Source: a virus. Taken from it: a DNA stretch of 64,000 nt. Shown in pieces: positions 22,572 to 29,522 of the stretch (positions are counted from its first letter, which is position 1; each line of letters begins with the position of its first letter). The translations under genes and the position numbers were made by a program. The DNA is taken from positions 1-64,000 of IMG/VR virus record IMGVR_UViG_3300007754_000007; one strand, given 5' to 3'. The notes beneath the pieces are model-generated. The model was not told the origin of the DNA, made no database searches, and saw only the letters and a program-made list of their open reading frames with translations.

Positions 22572-22647
22572 TGGAAGGGGTGGCCGGATTCGAACCAGTC
22601 TCCTCGAGGGCCAGAACCTCGTGTGCTGCCAGTTACACCACACCCCT
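22572..22647 (-). tRNA. tRNA-Gln (CTG)
   Basis: Perfect acceptor AGGGGTG/CACCCCT, anticodon arm CGAGG-TTCTGGC-CCTCG, T-loop TTCGAAT, encoded CCA. With tRNA-Gln(TTG) it covers both Gln codons. Confidence 0.92.
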
Positions 22648-22661
22648 GAAATCTACAAGTT

Positions 22662-22822
22662 CTAAGATCTTCTCCCCGGAACCCACCCGGCAGCAATAAG
22701 CTCAGCTGCCTCCTCGGGGGAGCAGCGGCGAGTTTCCCCGAGGGGGGCATACCCACTTTTTCCCAGAAGCGCCCGGAGCCCTATGTCCCGTCGTGAGGAT
22801 TTCCGCAATTCTCGCATCCCAT
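22662..22822 (-). pseudogene. Remnant of homing endonuclease coding sequence
   Basis: MGCENCGNPHDGT, then a stop, then GSGRFW in the same frame corresponds to the zinc finger CxxCGxxHxGxYGSGRFC at the start of the endonuclease at 27687-28418, with Tyr changed to stop and Cys to Trp. Further on, another frame ends CSPEEAAELIAAGWVPGRRS, resembling the C-terminal repeats of the GIY-YIG proteins. It therefore looks like decayed endonuclease DNA between two tRNAs. Confidence 0.55.
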
Positions 22823-22847
22823 AATCCGCCCAGGTCTTGAACCTGGG
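22823..22847 (-). pseudogene. tRNA T-arm remnant
   Basis: CCCAGG-TTCAAGA-CCTGGG is a perfect T-arm-like hairpin followed by GCGGATTA as acceptor 3' strand, without a matching 5' part. It adjoins the endonuclease remnant. Confidence 0.5.
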
Positions 22848-22873
22848 AAGGCTTGGTTATAGGGCGGCTATTA

Positions 22874-22958
22874 TGGCGGGCCAGGCTGGACTCGAACCAG
22901 CATAGAGCTTTCACTCACGGGTTAACAGCCCGTTGTTCAACCTTTGAACCACTGACCC
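22874..22958 (-). tRNA. tRNA-Asn (GTT) with a long variable region
   Basis: Acceptor GGGTCAG/CTGGCCC, anticodon arm CGGG-CTGTTAA-CCCG, T arm GCTGGTTCGAGTCCAGC and encoded CCA. Between anticodon and T stems there are about 16 nt (TGAGTGAAAGCTCTAT) that can form GAG/CTC pairs, unlike the 5-nt variable loop of usual tRNA-Asn. The GTT anticodon supports Asn. Confidence 0.85.
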
Positions 22959-23013
22959 AGAAATACGGACAGGGTATTGACCCTATCGGAAAAGGTGGTT
23001 GTAGGAGCCCCCC

Positions 23014-23526
23014 ATGACCTATCGGAATCTCCGAACCCTGCTCGCCGAAGAAGGGATTCTCACCACCGCCTCTCCGCGAGGAGGTATGAAGCGGTTCAAG
23101 GTCCAATCTCGAGGAGGGAAGGGAACTGTCCTCCTGACCCCCGCCCAGGCCAAGCTTCTCAAGCTGGTTCCGGGAGGTCGGGGACGGCGCTGGGAGGTCG
23201 CGTTCTTCCGAGGCTACGTTCGGGGTGTCGTGTGGGAGAGGGAGGCTCGGAACCCGTCGGAGACTCCCCACAAGAAGCTTCGACAGGCGGAATCCATGGG
23301 CCTCTCCAAGCTGCCCAGGGAAGGGAGCAAGAGAAGGTTCCGGGATACCGAGGGGAACATCATCTCGTTCGACTTCTTCGAAGGCCTCATCCACGGAAGC
23401 CGCTACTCGATTGATCTCCGGTTCTACATGCCGATGGAGCTGGAAGAAGACCAGGCGCGGGACAACCGCGAAAGGGAACGGAGGAACCCCACGCCCCCTA
23501 TTCCTCAGCCTTCGAACACCTGGTAG
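23014..23526 (+). CDS. LRxLL-leader protein, function unknown
   Basis: 170 residues starting MTYRNLRTLLAEEGIL, a member of the shared-leader group. The body is basic, with a beta-rich middle and a long charged Pro-ending tail (NPTPPIPQPSNTW). GTAGGAGCCCCCC precedes the ATG. If the leader is cleaved after AEE, a basic DNA-binding-like internal protein would remain (inference). Confidence 0.75.
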   Translation: MTYRNLRTLLAEEGILTTASPRGGMKRFKVQSRGGKGTVLLTPAQAKLLKLVPGGRGRRWEVAFFRGYVRGVVWEREARNPSETPHKKLRQAESMGLSKLPREGSKRRFRDTEGNIISFDFFEGLIHGSRYSIDLRFYMPMELEEDQARDNRERERRNPTPPIPQPSNTW

Positions 23527-23532
23527 AGATGA

Positions 23533-23606
<74 letters not shown>

Positions 23607-23721
23607 ACATGAGTGGAGACGACGGAGGGAACTGACCCCTCGTCCATAGGTTTTGCAGACCCAGGTCCACCTTGGTCGCCGTCGATAGTTTATCGTGCTC
23701 TCCTGTTCCAAGGAGGATTTC

Positions 23722-24069
23722 ATGTCGATCCAAGAGGACACCCAAGCGGTTCGCCAAGCAATGAAGGACCTGGGCATCCAGAAGGAGGCCTCTTGGGCTG
23801 CCCTCTGGGAGCGAGTCAAAGAGGCTCTGAGCGGAATCCCCGGTCTCAAGGTGGCAGCGCGCCATACCGACAAGGTCGACCCGAACTCCATGACGAACAT
23901 CTACTTCGGCCAGGGAGACCACAGCGCCTTCTACCTGATCACTCGCCACGCAGCGTGCCGGAAGAAGAACCAGATCGACAGGGCCCTCCGGGATGCTCTT
24001 CAGACGGACGAAGAGCGGTGGCTTGAGTCCGAGTGCTACCGGATGGTCCCCACTCGAGGGATCCTGTAG
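23722..24069 (+). CDS. Hypothetical protein
   Basis: 115 residues starting MSIQEDTQAV with GGAGGATTTC upstream. N-terminal helices, then a beta-rich half. It ends convergently 2 nt from the gene ending at 24072. No family recognised. Confidence 0.75.
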   Translation: MSIQEDTQAVRQAMKDLGIQKEASWAALWERVKEALSGIPGLKVAARHTDKVDPNSMTNIYFGQGDHSAFYLITRHAACRKKNQIDRALRDALQTDEERWLESECYRMVPTRGIL

Positions 24070-24071
24070 GG

Positions 24072-24389
24072 CTACCCGTCGGCAACGGGCGTCGTCAGGA
24101 GATGGGCTGCGGCAAGTCTCTCCAGAACCCGCTCGGTCTCCTGAACCAGCCAGTCCAAGCCATCTTGCGAGTAGACGTCAATGGAGTTGGAGACCCTGAG
24201 GTCTCCGGCGTCGTGGTCTGCGGTGACCAGAACGAGGGCAACCCCGTGGACTCGGTTCCCCTTTGGGATCTCTGCAACTGCCTTGGCCAGAGTCTTGGAC
24301 AGGATCCGAGGATCGTATAGCTCCTCCGCTGAGAGGGCTCCCAGGTCGTCCAAGGCTTCCTGTAGAGTCTCAGGCAAAGGAGCAATCAT
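24072..24389 (-). CDS. Hypothetical protein
   Basis: 105 residues starting MIAPLPETL, with AAGGACG upstream. Acidic helices and a hydrophobic strand (VHGVALVLVTADHD). It starts 18 nt after tRNA-Pro(GGG), so they are likely cotranscribed. Function unknown. Confidence 0.75.
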   Translation of the reverse strand: MIAPLPETLQEALDDLGALSAEELYDPRILSKTLAKAVAEIPKGNRVHGVALVLVTADHDAGDLRVSNSIDVYSQDGLDWLVQETERVLERLAAAHLLTTPVADG

Positions 24390-24406
24390 AGGTGTCGTCC
24401 TTGAAG

Positions 24407-24483
24407 TGGTCGGGGCGGCCGGATTCGAACCTGCGACCGCTCGGCCCCCAGCCGAGTGCGCTGCCAGACTGCGCCACTCTCCG
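24407..24483 (-). tRNA. tRNA-Pro (GGG), chimeric
   Basis: Anticodon arm CTCGG-CTGGGGG-CCGAG and T loop TTCGAAT are good, and CCA is encoded. But the acceptor stem (CGGAGAG with CGCCCCG) has two mismatches and the T stem one. Its 3' strand pairs perfectly with the 5' acceptor of the tRNA-Pro fragment at 25425-25482 on the other side of the GIY-YIG gene. It thus seems made of a foreign 5' part and the original 3' part. Confidence 0.8.
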
Positions 24484-24486
24484 AAT

Positions 24487-25392
24487 TTAGCGTCTCTTCT
24501 TCGAGCCCATTCCACGGACCCAACCCTCTTGGGAGTACCTCGTAAATTGGGTGGCTGGGATTTTACGTCGGGACCCAGAATTGTTGTGTATCCAGACACA
24601 CCCCCATTGAGAGTGTGTTTCCCCAGGCCTTCCACACTCTGGTCTTTTAGACCCTTTGTCGGGACTTTCCCTACCTCCCCGTGCCCATCCTTGACCTAAA
24701 TATGCCTTGACCTCGTTGTCTGAGACATACTTGTAAACCCCATCTCGGTTCATGAGGGTTTTGCCTTTTGAGAAAGGCTCAACACCCTTCCGCGCTTGGG
24801 AGATAGTTTTCCGGAACTTTGGGCTCCCTCCTGTCTCCCATCCCTTCTCCAGATAGGTTTGGAGATCTTGGGGAGGCACATATTTCATGTTTTCCCCGAG
24901 ATGGATACAAACCCGGCCCTTTTCCAAGGGGGGTGGGACAGGACGCTTGAAGTTGGGCCCTCTACCGCGAGACCATCCTTCCGCCAGAAACTGTCCCAGA
25001 TCTTCTTTTTTGACCTTGCGAGGCTTCTCGCCCTCCGCCCATATCCAGACAGTTCCGTGAGAGGGGTTTTTGGATCCCCGACGATCCCTGTACCAACCAG
25101 GGCCCTCCACTCCTCCTGCCATCACGTTGTAGGTGTCTGCCCGCTTGGCGAACGCTGCGGTGACGAGTTCCTTTTCCTTGGCGTATGCCTCAGCACGGGT
25201 CTCGTAGATGAACAGGATCTCCTTGGTGAAATGGTCTCGACCATACTTCTTCACGGCAGCGGAGATCAGCTTCCCTGAGCCCAGGTACGTGTCATGGGGG
25301 TTCCGCGTCTTGTGAACCCCGATGTAGATCTTCCCGTTGACCAGACAGGTTGTTTTGTAGACGGTGAAGACGGCAGGAGGCTTGGTAGGCAT
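24487..25392 (-). CDS. GIY-YIG homing endonuclease, copy 2
   Basis: 301 residues. GIY-YIG domain with [20 protein letters not shown], catalytic Glu in AKEKELV and YNVMAGG, then several C-terminal repeats with [29 protein letters not shown] and similar. It lies precisely between a tRNA-Pro(GGG) 5' fragment and a chimeric tRNA-Pro(GGG), with the stop codon 3 nt before the latter. The leader CCGTTTTGGATTGACTATCG is shared with copies 1 and 4. Confidence 0.93.
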   Translation of the reverse strand: MPTKPPAVFTVYKTTCLVNGKIYIGVHKTRNPHDTYLGSGKLISAAVKKYGRDHFTKEILFIYETRAEAYAKEKELVTAAFAKRADTYNVMAGGVEGPGWYRDRRGSKNPSHGTVWIWAEGEKPRKVKKEDLGQFLAEGWSRGRGPNFKRPVPPPLEKGRVCIHLGENMKYVPPQDLQTYLEKGWETGGSPKFRKTISQARKGVEPFSKGKTLMNRDGVYKYVSDNEVKAYLGQGWARGGRESPDKGSKRPECGRPGETHSQWGCVWIHNNSGSRRKIPATQFTRYSQEGWVRGMGSKKRR

Positions 25393-25424
25393 ACCCTACA
25401 AGGGCGATAGTCAATCCAAAACGG

Positions 25425-25482
25425 CGAACCGACGATCTCCTGTCCCCCAGACAGGCGCGCTACCAGACTGCGCTACACCCCG
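25425..25482 (-). pseudogene. tRNA-Pro (GGG) 5' fragment, cut in the T loop
   Basis: Acceptor CGGGGTG, D arm, anticodon arm CCTGT-CTGGGGG-ACAGG, then GTCGGTTCG, where it switches to the endonuclease leader. Its acceptor 5' strand and T stem 5' strand pair fully with the 3' part found at 24407-24425. Confidence 0.8.
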
Positions 25483-25525
25483 TAGTTGGACCGCCTATTC
25501 CCGTGTACGTAGGTGGAGGCGTCGC

Positions 25526-25867
25526 ATGAAAAATCTGAGACGGATACTGGCTGAGGAGGGGATTTCGGATCCTATTCCGGTTCTCCGAGAACAGCACCGA
25601 GAACTCGAAAGCCAGATCCTTCGGTTCGAAGGATCTCCCGGCCCTGGAGGGGCTCGTAGGCTTCTTCAGTTCATCCTTCAACACCTACCTGAACACTTCC
25701 GACTGGAGGAGTCCAATGGGGTTTCTGGATGTCAATGCGATGAGCACCCAGGTATCCTCAATTCCGCTCGGGAGGCCCTTCAGATGAGCAATCCCTTACA
25801 GGCCACTCAGAGCTTGGTTCAGCGAATCCGAGAACATAAGTCTCGTGAAGAGGAAGCCTGGGTATGA
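25526..25867 (+). CDS. LRRIL-leader protein with hemerythrin-like (HHE) domain
   Basis: 113 residues. MKNLRRILAEEGI is the shared leader. The rest has the spacing of an HHE cation-binding four-helix bundle: EQHREL in helix 1, HLPEHFRLEE in helix 2, CDEHPGIL before helix 3 and IREHKSREEE in helix 4. Such domains bind di-iron or other metals. The match is by pattern only. AGGTGGAGGC precedes the ATG, and the next gene overlaps by ATGA. Confidence 0.65.
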   Translation: MKNLRRILAEEGISDPIPVLREQHRELESQILRFEGSPGPGGARRLLQFILQHLPEHFRLEESNGVSGCQCDEHPGILNSAREALQMSNPLQATQSLVQRIREHKSREEEAWV

Positions 25868-26184
25868 GTACTGTCTCCCTCACTGATCCCAGGATAGCCG
25901 GAAGGATCCAGGCCTCTGAGATTGAGGGTCATACCTGCCAGGTCCTGTTCTTCGAGTGCCCTCTCTGCCCCCAACACCTGCACGCTATCCATTTCGGAAC
26001 GTGCGTGGGAACGGGGGTGATGCATTGGGACCACATTGGAGGGTCCTCTGTAGAGGACCTGACGATATCCCCGAGCTACCTTGCTCGAAGTCCCCGAGGA
26101 GGCCGGAGTCCTCGGAAGTGTCGGCTACACATCTACATTCGGTCGGGGATCATGGAGATCCTGCCTGACTCGAAGTTTGGGTAG
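25864..26184 (+). CDS. DUF6527-like zinc protein
   Basis: 106 residues. CPLCPQHLHAIHF, then W and DLTISPSY, then CRLHIYIRSGIMEIL follow the order seen in DUF6527-type phage proteins (Cys/His pair, W, LTLSPS, CHxxIxxG). Function of that family is unknown; a zinc site is likely. It overlaps the preceding gene (ATGA) and its last 60 nt overlap the opposite-strand gene ending at 26125. Confidence 0.6.
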   Translation: MSTVSLTDPRIAGRIQASEIEGHTCQVLFFECPLCPQHLHAIHFGTCVGTGVMHWDHIGGSSVEDLTISPSYLARSPRGGRSPRKCRLHIYIRSGIMEILPDSKFG

Positions 26185-26385
26185 CAGGGCGGGAACCCAA
26201 GGGGCGTTGAGCCAGCCTTGTTGTTCCTCTGGCGAGAGATCCCGCCACCAGAGCCCTCCTTGCCGACAGAGTAGGTGGTGGGCCAGGTCGATGAGGTCGT
26301 CGATGACCCCGTTCTTGTATCCGGGAACCCGCCGTCTTCGTACCTTCATGTAGAAGTAGTCGAGGAACTGGTCTCGGACGTTCAC
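26125..26385 (-). CDS. Hypothetical protein
   Basis: 86 residues, basic N-terminus (KVRRRRVPGYKNG) and Trp-rich middle. GTG start overlapping the stop of the upstream gene (GTGA). Its 3' end overlaps the plus gene ending at 26184. Function unknown. Confidence 0.65.
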   Translation of the reverse strand: MNVRDQFLDYFYMKVRRRRVPGYKNGVIDDLIDLAHHLLCRQGGLWWRDLSPEEQQGWLNAPWVPALLPKLRVRQDLHDPRPNVDV

Positions 26386-26651
26386 GCAGCCTCGTCCTCC
26401 TTGGAGGTCTGGTTGATCAACCGACCCGAACGGATCTGCTTGGAACTCAACCCAATCAACCCTTGTTCCGAGGAGCCGGCGACCTCGCAGGCCCAGTCGC
26501 TGAAGAAGGCTTCGCGGAGGATCCTGTAGTGGATCCCGCCGGGGAGCTCCCAGACCTGGCCTGGGGAGATCTCCGTCTTCGGGGTCTTGAACCCCTTGAA
26601 GTAGACAAGCGTCGATAGGACGCCGAGGAAGAATCCGAGGGCGAAATCCAT
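26382..26651 (-). CDS. Small protein with N-terminal membrane anchor
   Basis: 89 residues starting MDFALGFFLGVLSTLVYF, a single hydrophobic helix, then a soluble part. GGAGAACCTC precedes the ATG and a CGTAACATTCCC motif 19 nt further up overlaps the stop of the GIY-YIG gene. Function unknown. Confidence 0.7.
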   Translation of the reverse strand: MDFALGFFLGVLSTLVYFKGFKTPKTEISPGQVWELPGGIHYRILREAFFSDWACEVAGSSEQGLIGLSSKQIRSGRLINQTSKEDEAA

Positions 26652-26674
26652 GAGGTTCTCCGTGTACGGGAATG

Positions 26675-27490
26675 TTACGTCCCTTGGCTGGTCGGAGAAA
26701 CCTTTGGTCGGGGAGTCCCGAGAGGCCAGCAAGATACGCAATGGTCCCGACCGCCTACGTTCCGCCACTTCCCATCTACCTCAACCCAGGTAGGGAAACG
26801 GGTCTCGCAGGAACCGCACTCATGGGAAGATTTTGGTTTCGGAGTCCTCGGTGGCTTGATCTTCCGCCCCCGGACCCAGCCTTGAGCCTTCCATTCAGGG
26901 AGTTCTGCTTTGGGGATCTTGCGGGACTTCTCCCCCAACTTGCATATCCAGGCTGTGCCGTGTTGAGAGTTCTTTTCTCCTCTATGAGTCCCTCGGTCAG
27001 CCATAGTGGTCTTCATCTTGGCTTTGGTCTCCTCGGAGTGCTTCCGACCCTTCCAAACATTTTGGAGATGTTTGGTGTTTTGGGCTCTGCGTTGTGCGGC
27101 CCATTCAGGGTCTTCCCAAAGCCTTTTTCGCGCTTCCGCCGCACGGAGAGAGATTCTTTTCCATTCCTCAGCGGTCCGGTTTTGAGCCACATAGCCCCAA
27201 CCACCATCCCCTCCAGGGCGGAGGTTGTAGGTGTCTGTTCTCTTGGCGAAGGCAGCGGTGACGAGACCCTTTTCCTTGGCATATGCCTCGACTCGGGTCT
27301 CGAAGATGAACAGGACTTCCTTCCGGAACTGATCCCGTCCGTATTTCTTGACAGCCAGGGAAATCAGATTCCCAGACCCAATGTATGCGTCGTTGGGATC
27401 CCGAGTCTTGTGGACTCCGATGTAGATCTTGCCGTTGACCAGGCACGTTGTTCGGTAGACTGTGAAGACGGGCTCGGGCAGGGTAGGCAT
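26675..27490 (-). CDS. GIY-YIG homing endonuclease, copy 3
   Basis: 271 residues. GIY-YIG domain ([34 protein letters not shown]), then a NUMOD3-like helical repeat (KHSEETKAKMKTTM), a GTAWICKLGEKSRK segment and a C-terminal Cys cluster (CGSCETRF...CVSCW). Its C-terminal half differs from copies 1, 2 and 4. Upstream it follows a tRNA-like 3' end but not the T-loop junction of the others. Confidence 0.92.
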   Translation of the reverse strand: MPTLPEPVFTVYRTTCLVNGKIYIGVHKTRDPNDAYIGSGNLISLAVKKYGRDQFRKEVLFIFETRVEAYAKEKGLVTAAFAKRTDTYNLRPGGDGGWGYVAQNRTAEEWKRISLRAAEARKRLWEDPEWAAQRRAQNTKHLQNVWKGRKHSEETKAKMKTTMADRGTHRGEKNSQHGTAWICKLGEKSRKIPKAELPEWKAQGWVRGRKIKPPRTPKPKSSHECGSCETRFPTWVEVDGKWRNVGGRDHCVSCWPLGTPRPKVSPTSQGT

Positions 27491-27524
27491 GCCCTACCAA
27501 GAGCAATAGTCTGGATAAAAAAGG

Positions 27525-27600
27525 AGGCGTGGGGAGTCGAACCCCAAGGCTTGTAGACTGTTCGCGGAGGCTTGGGTTGAAAACCCAAGCGAGTGCGGCA
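27525..27600 (-). pseudogene. tRNA-like sequence with unusual variable region
   Basis: A good T arm (TGGGG-TTCGACT-CCCCA) and acceptor 3' strand CGCCTCC are preceded by about 20 nt and a perfect hairpin TTGGG-TTTTCAA-CCCAA (anticodon would be TTC). No D arm or matching 5' acceptor (GGAGGCG) is found. Probably a decayed or rearranged tRNA. Confidence 0.5.
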
Positions 27601-27605
27601 GTGAG

Positions 27606-27663
27606 AGAAGACGTTAGTCTCCGGATCCAAATTCCGGCGCTGATCCAAACAGCTTTCACCCCC
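27606..27663 (-). pseudogene. tRNA-Gln (TTG)-like 5' fragment
   Basis: GGGGGTG, a D arm (AGCTGTTTGGATCAGC) and anticodon arm CCGGA-ATTTGGA-TCCGG look like tRNA-Gln, but no T arm or acceptor 3' strand follows. Confidence 0.5.
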
Positions 27664-27667
27664 AAGA

Positions 27668-27730
27668 TGGCGCCTCTGGTAGGACTCTAACCTACGACCT
27701 CTCGATTCGCGGTCTGGTCCCGAAGAGGCT
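27668..27730 (-). pseudogene. tRNA 3' part with encoded CCA, D arm lost
   Basis: T arm GTAGG-TTAGAGT-CCTAC and acceptor GCCTCT/AGAGGC with GCCA end are intact, but the part between acceptor and T arm is too short for D and anticodon arms. The endonuclease gene above it reads into this element and stops inside it. Confidence 0.55.
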
Positions 27731-28418
27731 GAGATGGTATCGAGTAGTAGAGACTCCGGTGATCCTCTATGGTAAACCATAGAGGTGTCGCGCCAAGAAC
27801 GCGCGCACGTTTTTCTAAAAGGACTCTCTTCTTCCCTTGTGATTCGTTGTAGCCCCTCCAGAATGCATTCTGCCGGGGATGGGCCCACATTTTACACTCT
27901 ACAAGAAAGGGTCCCTCCTCAGTCTCTATGTAGAAATCCGGGAGGTACCTGCGAGACACCCCAGTTTCATCCGTATAAGTGATGACTTCAGGGCACCTCT
28001 GTATTGAAGAAACCGTATGGTTCTTCTCGAACCATACCAAGCAAACGTATTCCAGTTTGCTGTCGCAACGGATAGGAGTTCCTTGGAAATCGTAGGTGCA
28101 CCGGATAGCTTGGGAGGATTCCTCCCCTGCTTGCAAGGAGGCTATTCTGCGTTTGGAAATAGCTTCCCTCCAAGCAGGATCCTTAGCCCGGTCTTTCATG
28201 CTGCAGGACCTTGAGCAGAATCGGTTGGTTTTCCTACTCCGAGGTCGGAACGGGGTTCCGCAAAAAGCGCAAGGGATCTTTGGCCTCTGCTTTTTCTGCT
28301 TCAACGTCTTGCTGACGCGAGCGTTGATATACCTTCGTGAGCAAGCCTTGGTGCAGAACCGCCCAGACCCATAATCCCCAGTGTGAGGTTTTCCACATTG
28401 TTCGCAGCTTTTCGTCAT
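27687..28418 (-). CDS. Zinc-finger homing endonuclease (Vsr/DUF559-like)
   Basis: 243 residues from MTKSCEQCGK. Two treble-clef-like zinc fingers (CEQCGKPH...YGSGRFCTKAC and CAFCGTPF...RFCSRSC), a helical part, then a nuclease-like core: IRCDSKLEYVCLVWFEKN, YLPDFYI, FLVECKMW. The D-(x)-E-(x)-K spacing (PDFYIETEEGPFLVECK) is that of PD-(D/E)xK nucleases. The C-terminus ends inside a truncated tRNA. A role in homing is inferred from this position. Confidence 0.75.
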   Translation of the reverse strand: MTKSCEQCGKPHTGDYGSGRFCTKACSRRYINARVSKTLKQKKQRPKIPCAFCGTPFRPRSRKTNRFCSRSCSMKDRAKDPAWREAISKRRIASLQAGEESSQAIRCTYDFQGTPIRCDSKLEYVCLVWFEKNHTVSSIQRCPEVITYTDETGVSRRYLPDFYIETEEGPFLVECKMWAHPRQNAFWRGYNESQGKKRVLLEKRARVLGATPLWFTIEDHRSLYYSIPSQPLRDQTANREVVG

Positions 28419-28450
28419 CCCAACAGGTCTGAGTATAAACAAGTGAGTAG

Positions 28451-28524
28451 TGCGCCCAGGAGGACTCGAACCCCCAATCCCGGGATCCGTAGTCCCGTGC
28501 CTTATCCAGTTGGGCCATGAGCGC
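28451..28524 (-). tRNA. tRNA-Arg (ACG)
   Basis: Complete cloverleaf with acceptor GCGCTCA/TGGGCGC, anticodon loop CTACGGA and T arm GGGGGTTCGAGTCCTCC. The ACG anticodon needs A34 deamination to read all CGN codons. CCA not encoded. Confidence 0.93.
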
Positions 28525-28548
28525 AGAATGGGCATAGTCGGTTGACGC

Positions 28549-28566
28549 AAAACCCCCAGAAGGGGG
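28549..28566 (-). terminator. Hairpin terminator candidate
   Basis: On the minus strand CCCCC-TTCT-GGGGG is followed by TTTT. It would end transcription coming from the tRNA-Arg(CCG) side, upstream of tRNA-Arg(ACG). Confidence 0.6.
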
Positions 28567-28642
28567 GCGGGGGACTCGGGACCACTGCCCAACTCTGCCG
28601 TGTCCTGACCTGATTACATGCGCCCAAAGGGTTGGTTTGTCT

Positions 28643-28918
28643 TCACAGGCTTCGTGGGACAGAGGTGGCGTCGCGAGCGTTTAATCTCCCGTAGGAGAAC
28701 CACTTGTCATTTCCACCGGGCAACTTGATGATTCCCACTCTCCCGCCTCGCGGCGGATGTCTCGCGTAAACCGAGGAATCCGTAGTACCTGGAATCTCCC
28801 CTGCTTGACCGCTGAGCCACCAGCAAGCCAAGCCGAAGTTGTTTCGGAGTGTCGCCCCCTTTACCGCAACCCGAATGGGCTGGCAGGTGACAACTTCTCC
28901 CGGGGCAGACGCTCCCAC
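28643..28918 (-). CDS. Possible small protein
   Basis: A GTG-started frame of 91 codons; its second half reads like a protein (VGIIKLPGGNDKWFSYGRLN). No family or good ribosome-binding site. It is the only feature I see in the 540 nt between two tRNA-Arg genes besides the terminator, so the region may instead hold a decayed element. Confidence 0.35.
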   Translation of the reverse strand: MGASAPGEVVTCQPIRVAVKGATLRNNFGLACWWLSGQAGEIPGTTDSSVYARHPPRGGRVGIIKLPGGNDKWFSYGRLNARDATSVPRSL

Positions 28919-29066
28919 TCCCTGGTGAGGAGAGGCTTCGTTAGGGATCGGTCACGGTCGGTTCCCTCCCCCCTCAGGGGTTGGTGAGCCGCCGTCCGAC
29001 GTCTGACCCGTTGACAATCCATATTCGCGATTTCAAAGAAGTCCTGGTCTGTACCAGGAAAGCGAG

Positions 29067-29140
29067 CGCGCCCAGGAGGACTTGAACCCCCAACCTCGAG
29101 TTCCGGAAACTCGCGCTCTGTCCAGTTGAGCTATGGGCGC
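29067..29140 (-). tRNA. tRNA-Arg (CCG)
   Basis: Complete cloverleaf: acceptor GCGCCCA/TGGGCGC, anticodon arm CGAGT-TTCCGGA-ACTCG, T arm GGGGGTTCAAGTCCTCC. CCA not encoded. Confidence 0.93.
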
Positions 29141-29151
29141 TAAACGCGAGA

Positions 29152-29179
29152 ACCCCGGCTTCCCTTTCGGGGCCGGGGT
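29152..29179. terminator. GC-rich hairpin, terminator candidate
   Basis: ACCCCGGC and GCCGGGGT form a perfect 8-bp stem around a 12-nt loop, followed by CCTTTCGGTTT on the plus strand. It marks the upstream border of the minus-strand tRNA cluster. Confidence 0.5.
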
Positions 29180-29238
29180 CCTTTCGGTTTCAGCGTTGGT
29201 TTGCTGCTACCTCAGGGACCCCTCCCCGGCCTTCGCGG

Positions 29239-29478
29239 TTGCATCCTGATTCCGATGATCTTCTGGACGCACCACGACTGGCCGAATCTCCGTACCAGGG
29301 CGTCGACAGACACCCGTGGCTCCGGTCCCGATTTGGGCAGCAGCGTTGGTGGAAGAGAAGAACACGTTTTGGTCTCGGGTATGCGACCGGGGCCGCCGTT
29401 CTACATTCGGTATACCGCCTGATCGGGACTGCGAAAACCCCCTGCCCTAAAAACTTCCTCGGAGTCCATCCCGAATAG
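29239..29478 (+). CDS. Possible small protein
   Basis: 79 codons from a TTG; the middle (QQRWWKRRTRFGLGYATG) and a hydrophobic stretch look protein-like, but there is no ribosome-binding site and no ATG or GTG in frame. It is the only coding candidate in the 380 nt before the gene at 29523. Confidence 0.35.
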   Translation: MHPDSDDLLDAPRLAESPYQGVDRHPWLRSRFGQQRWWKRRTRFGLGYATGAAVLHSVYRLIGTAKTPCPKNFLGVHPE

Positions 29479-29522
29479 CTGAGCTATATGCATGGGCGGG
29501 TTGTACTGTCTACGGAGAGATC

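Noticed and set aside
27525-27660. tRNA-Sec or tmRNA
   Set aside because: The TTCGACT T loop and long variable part recall these RNAs, but there is no UCA anticodon, no 8-bp acceptor, no matching 5' end and no tag-peptide frame.
29011-29040. Sigma-70-like promoter (TTGACA)
   Set aside because: TTGACA is present on the plus strand, but no -10 box lies at 16-18 nt and no gene follows in that direction nearby.
28643-29060. Second group I intron near tRNA-Arg(CCG)
   Set aside because: The region is GC-rich and structured, but I find no Q, R and S core elements or split tRNA exons.
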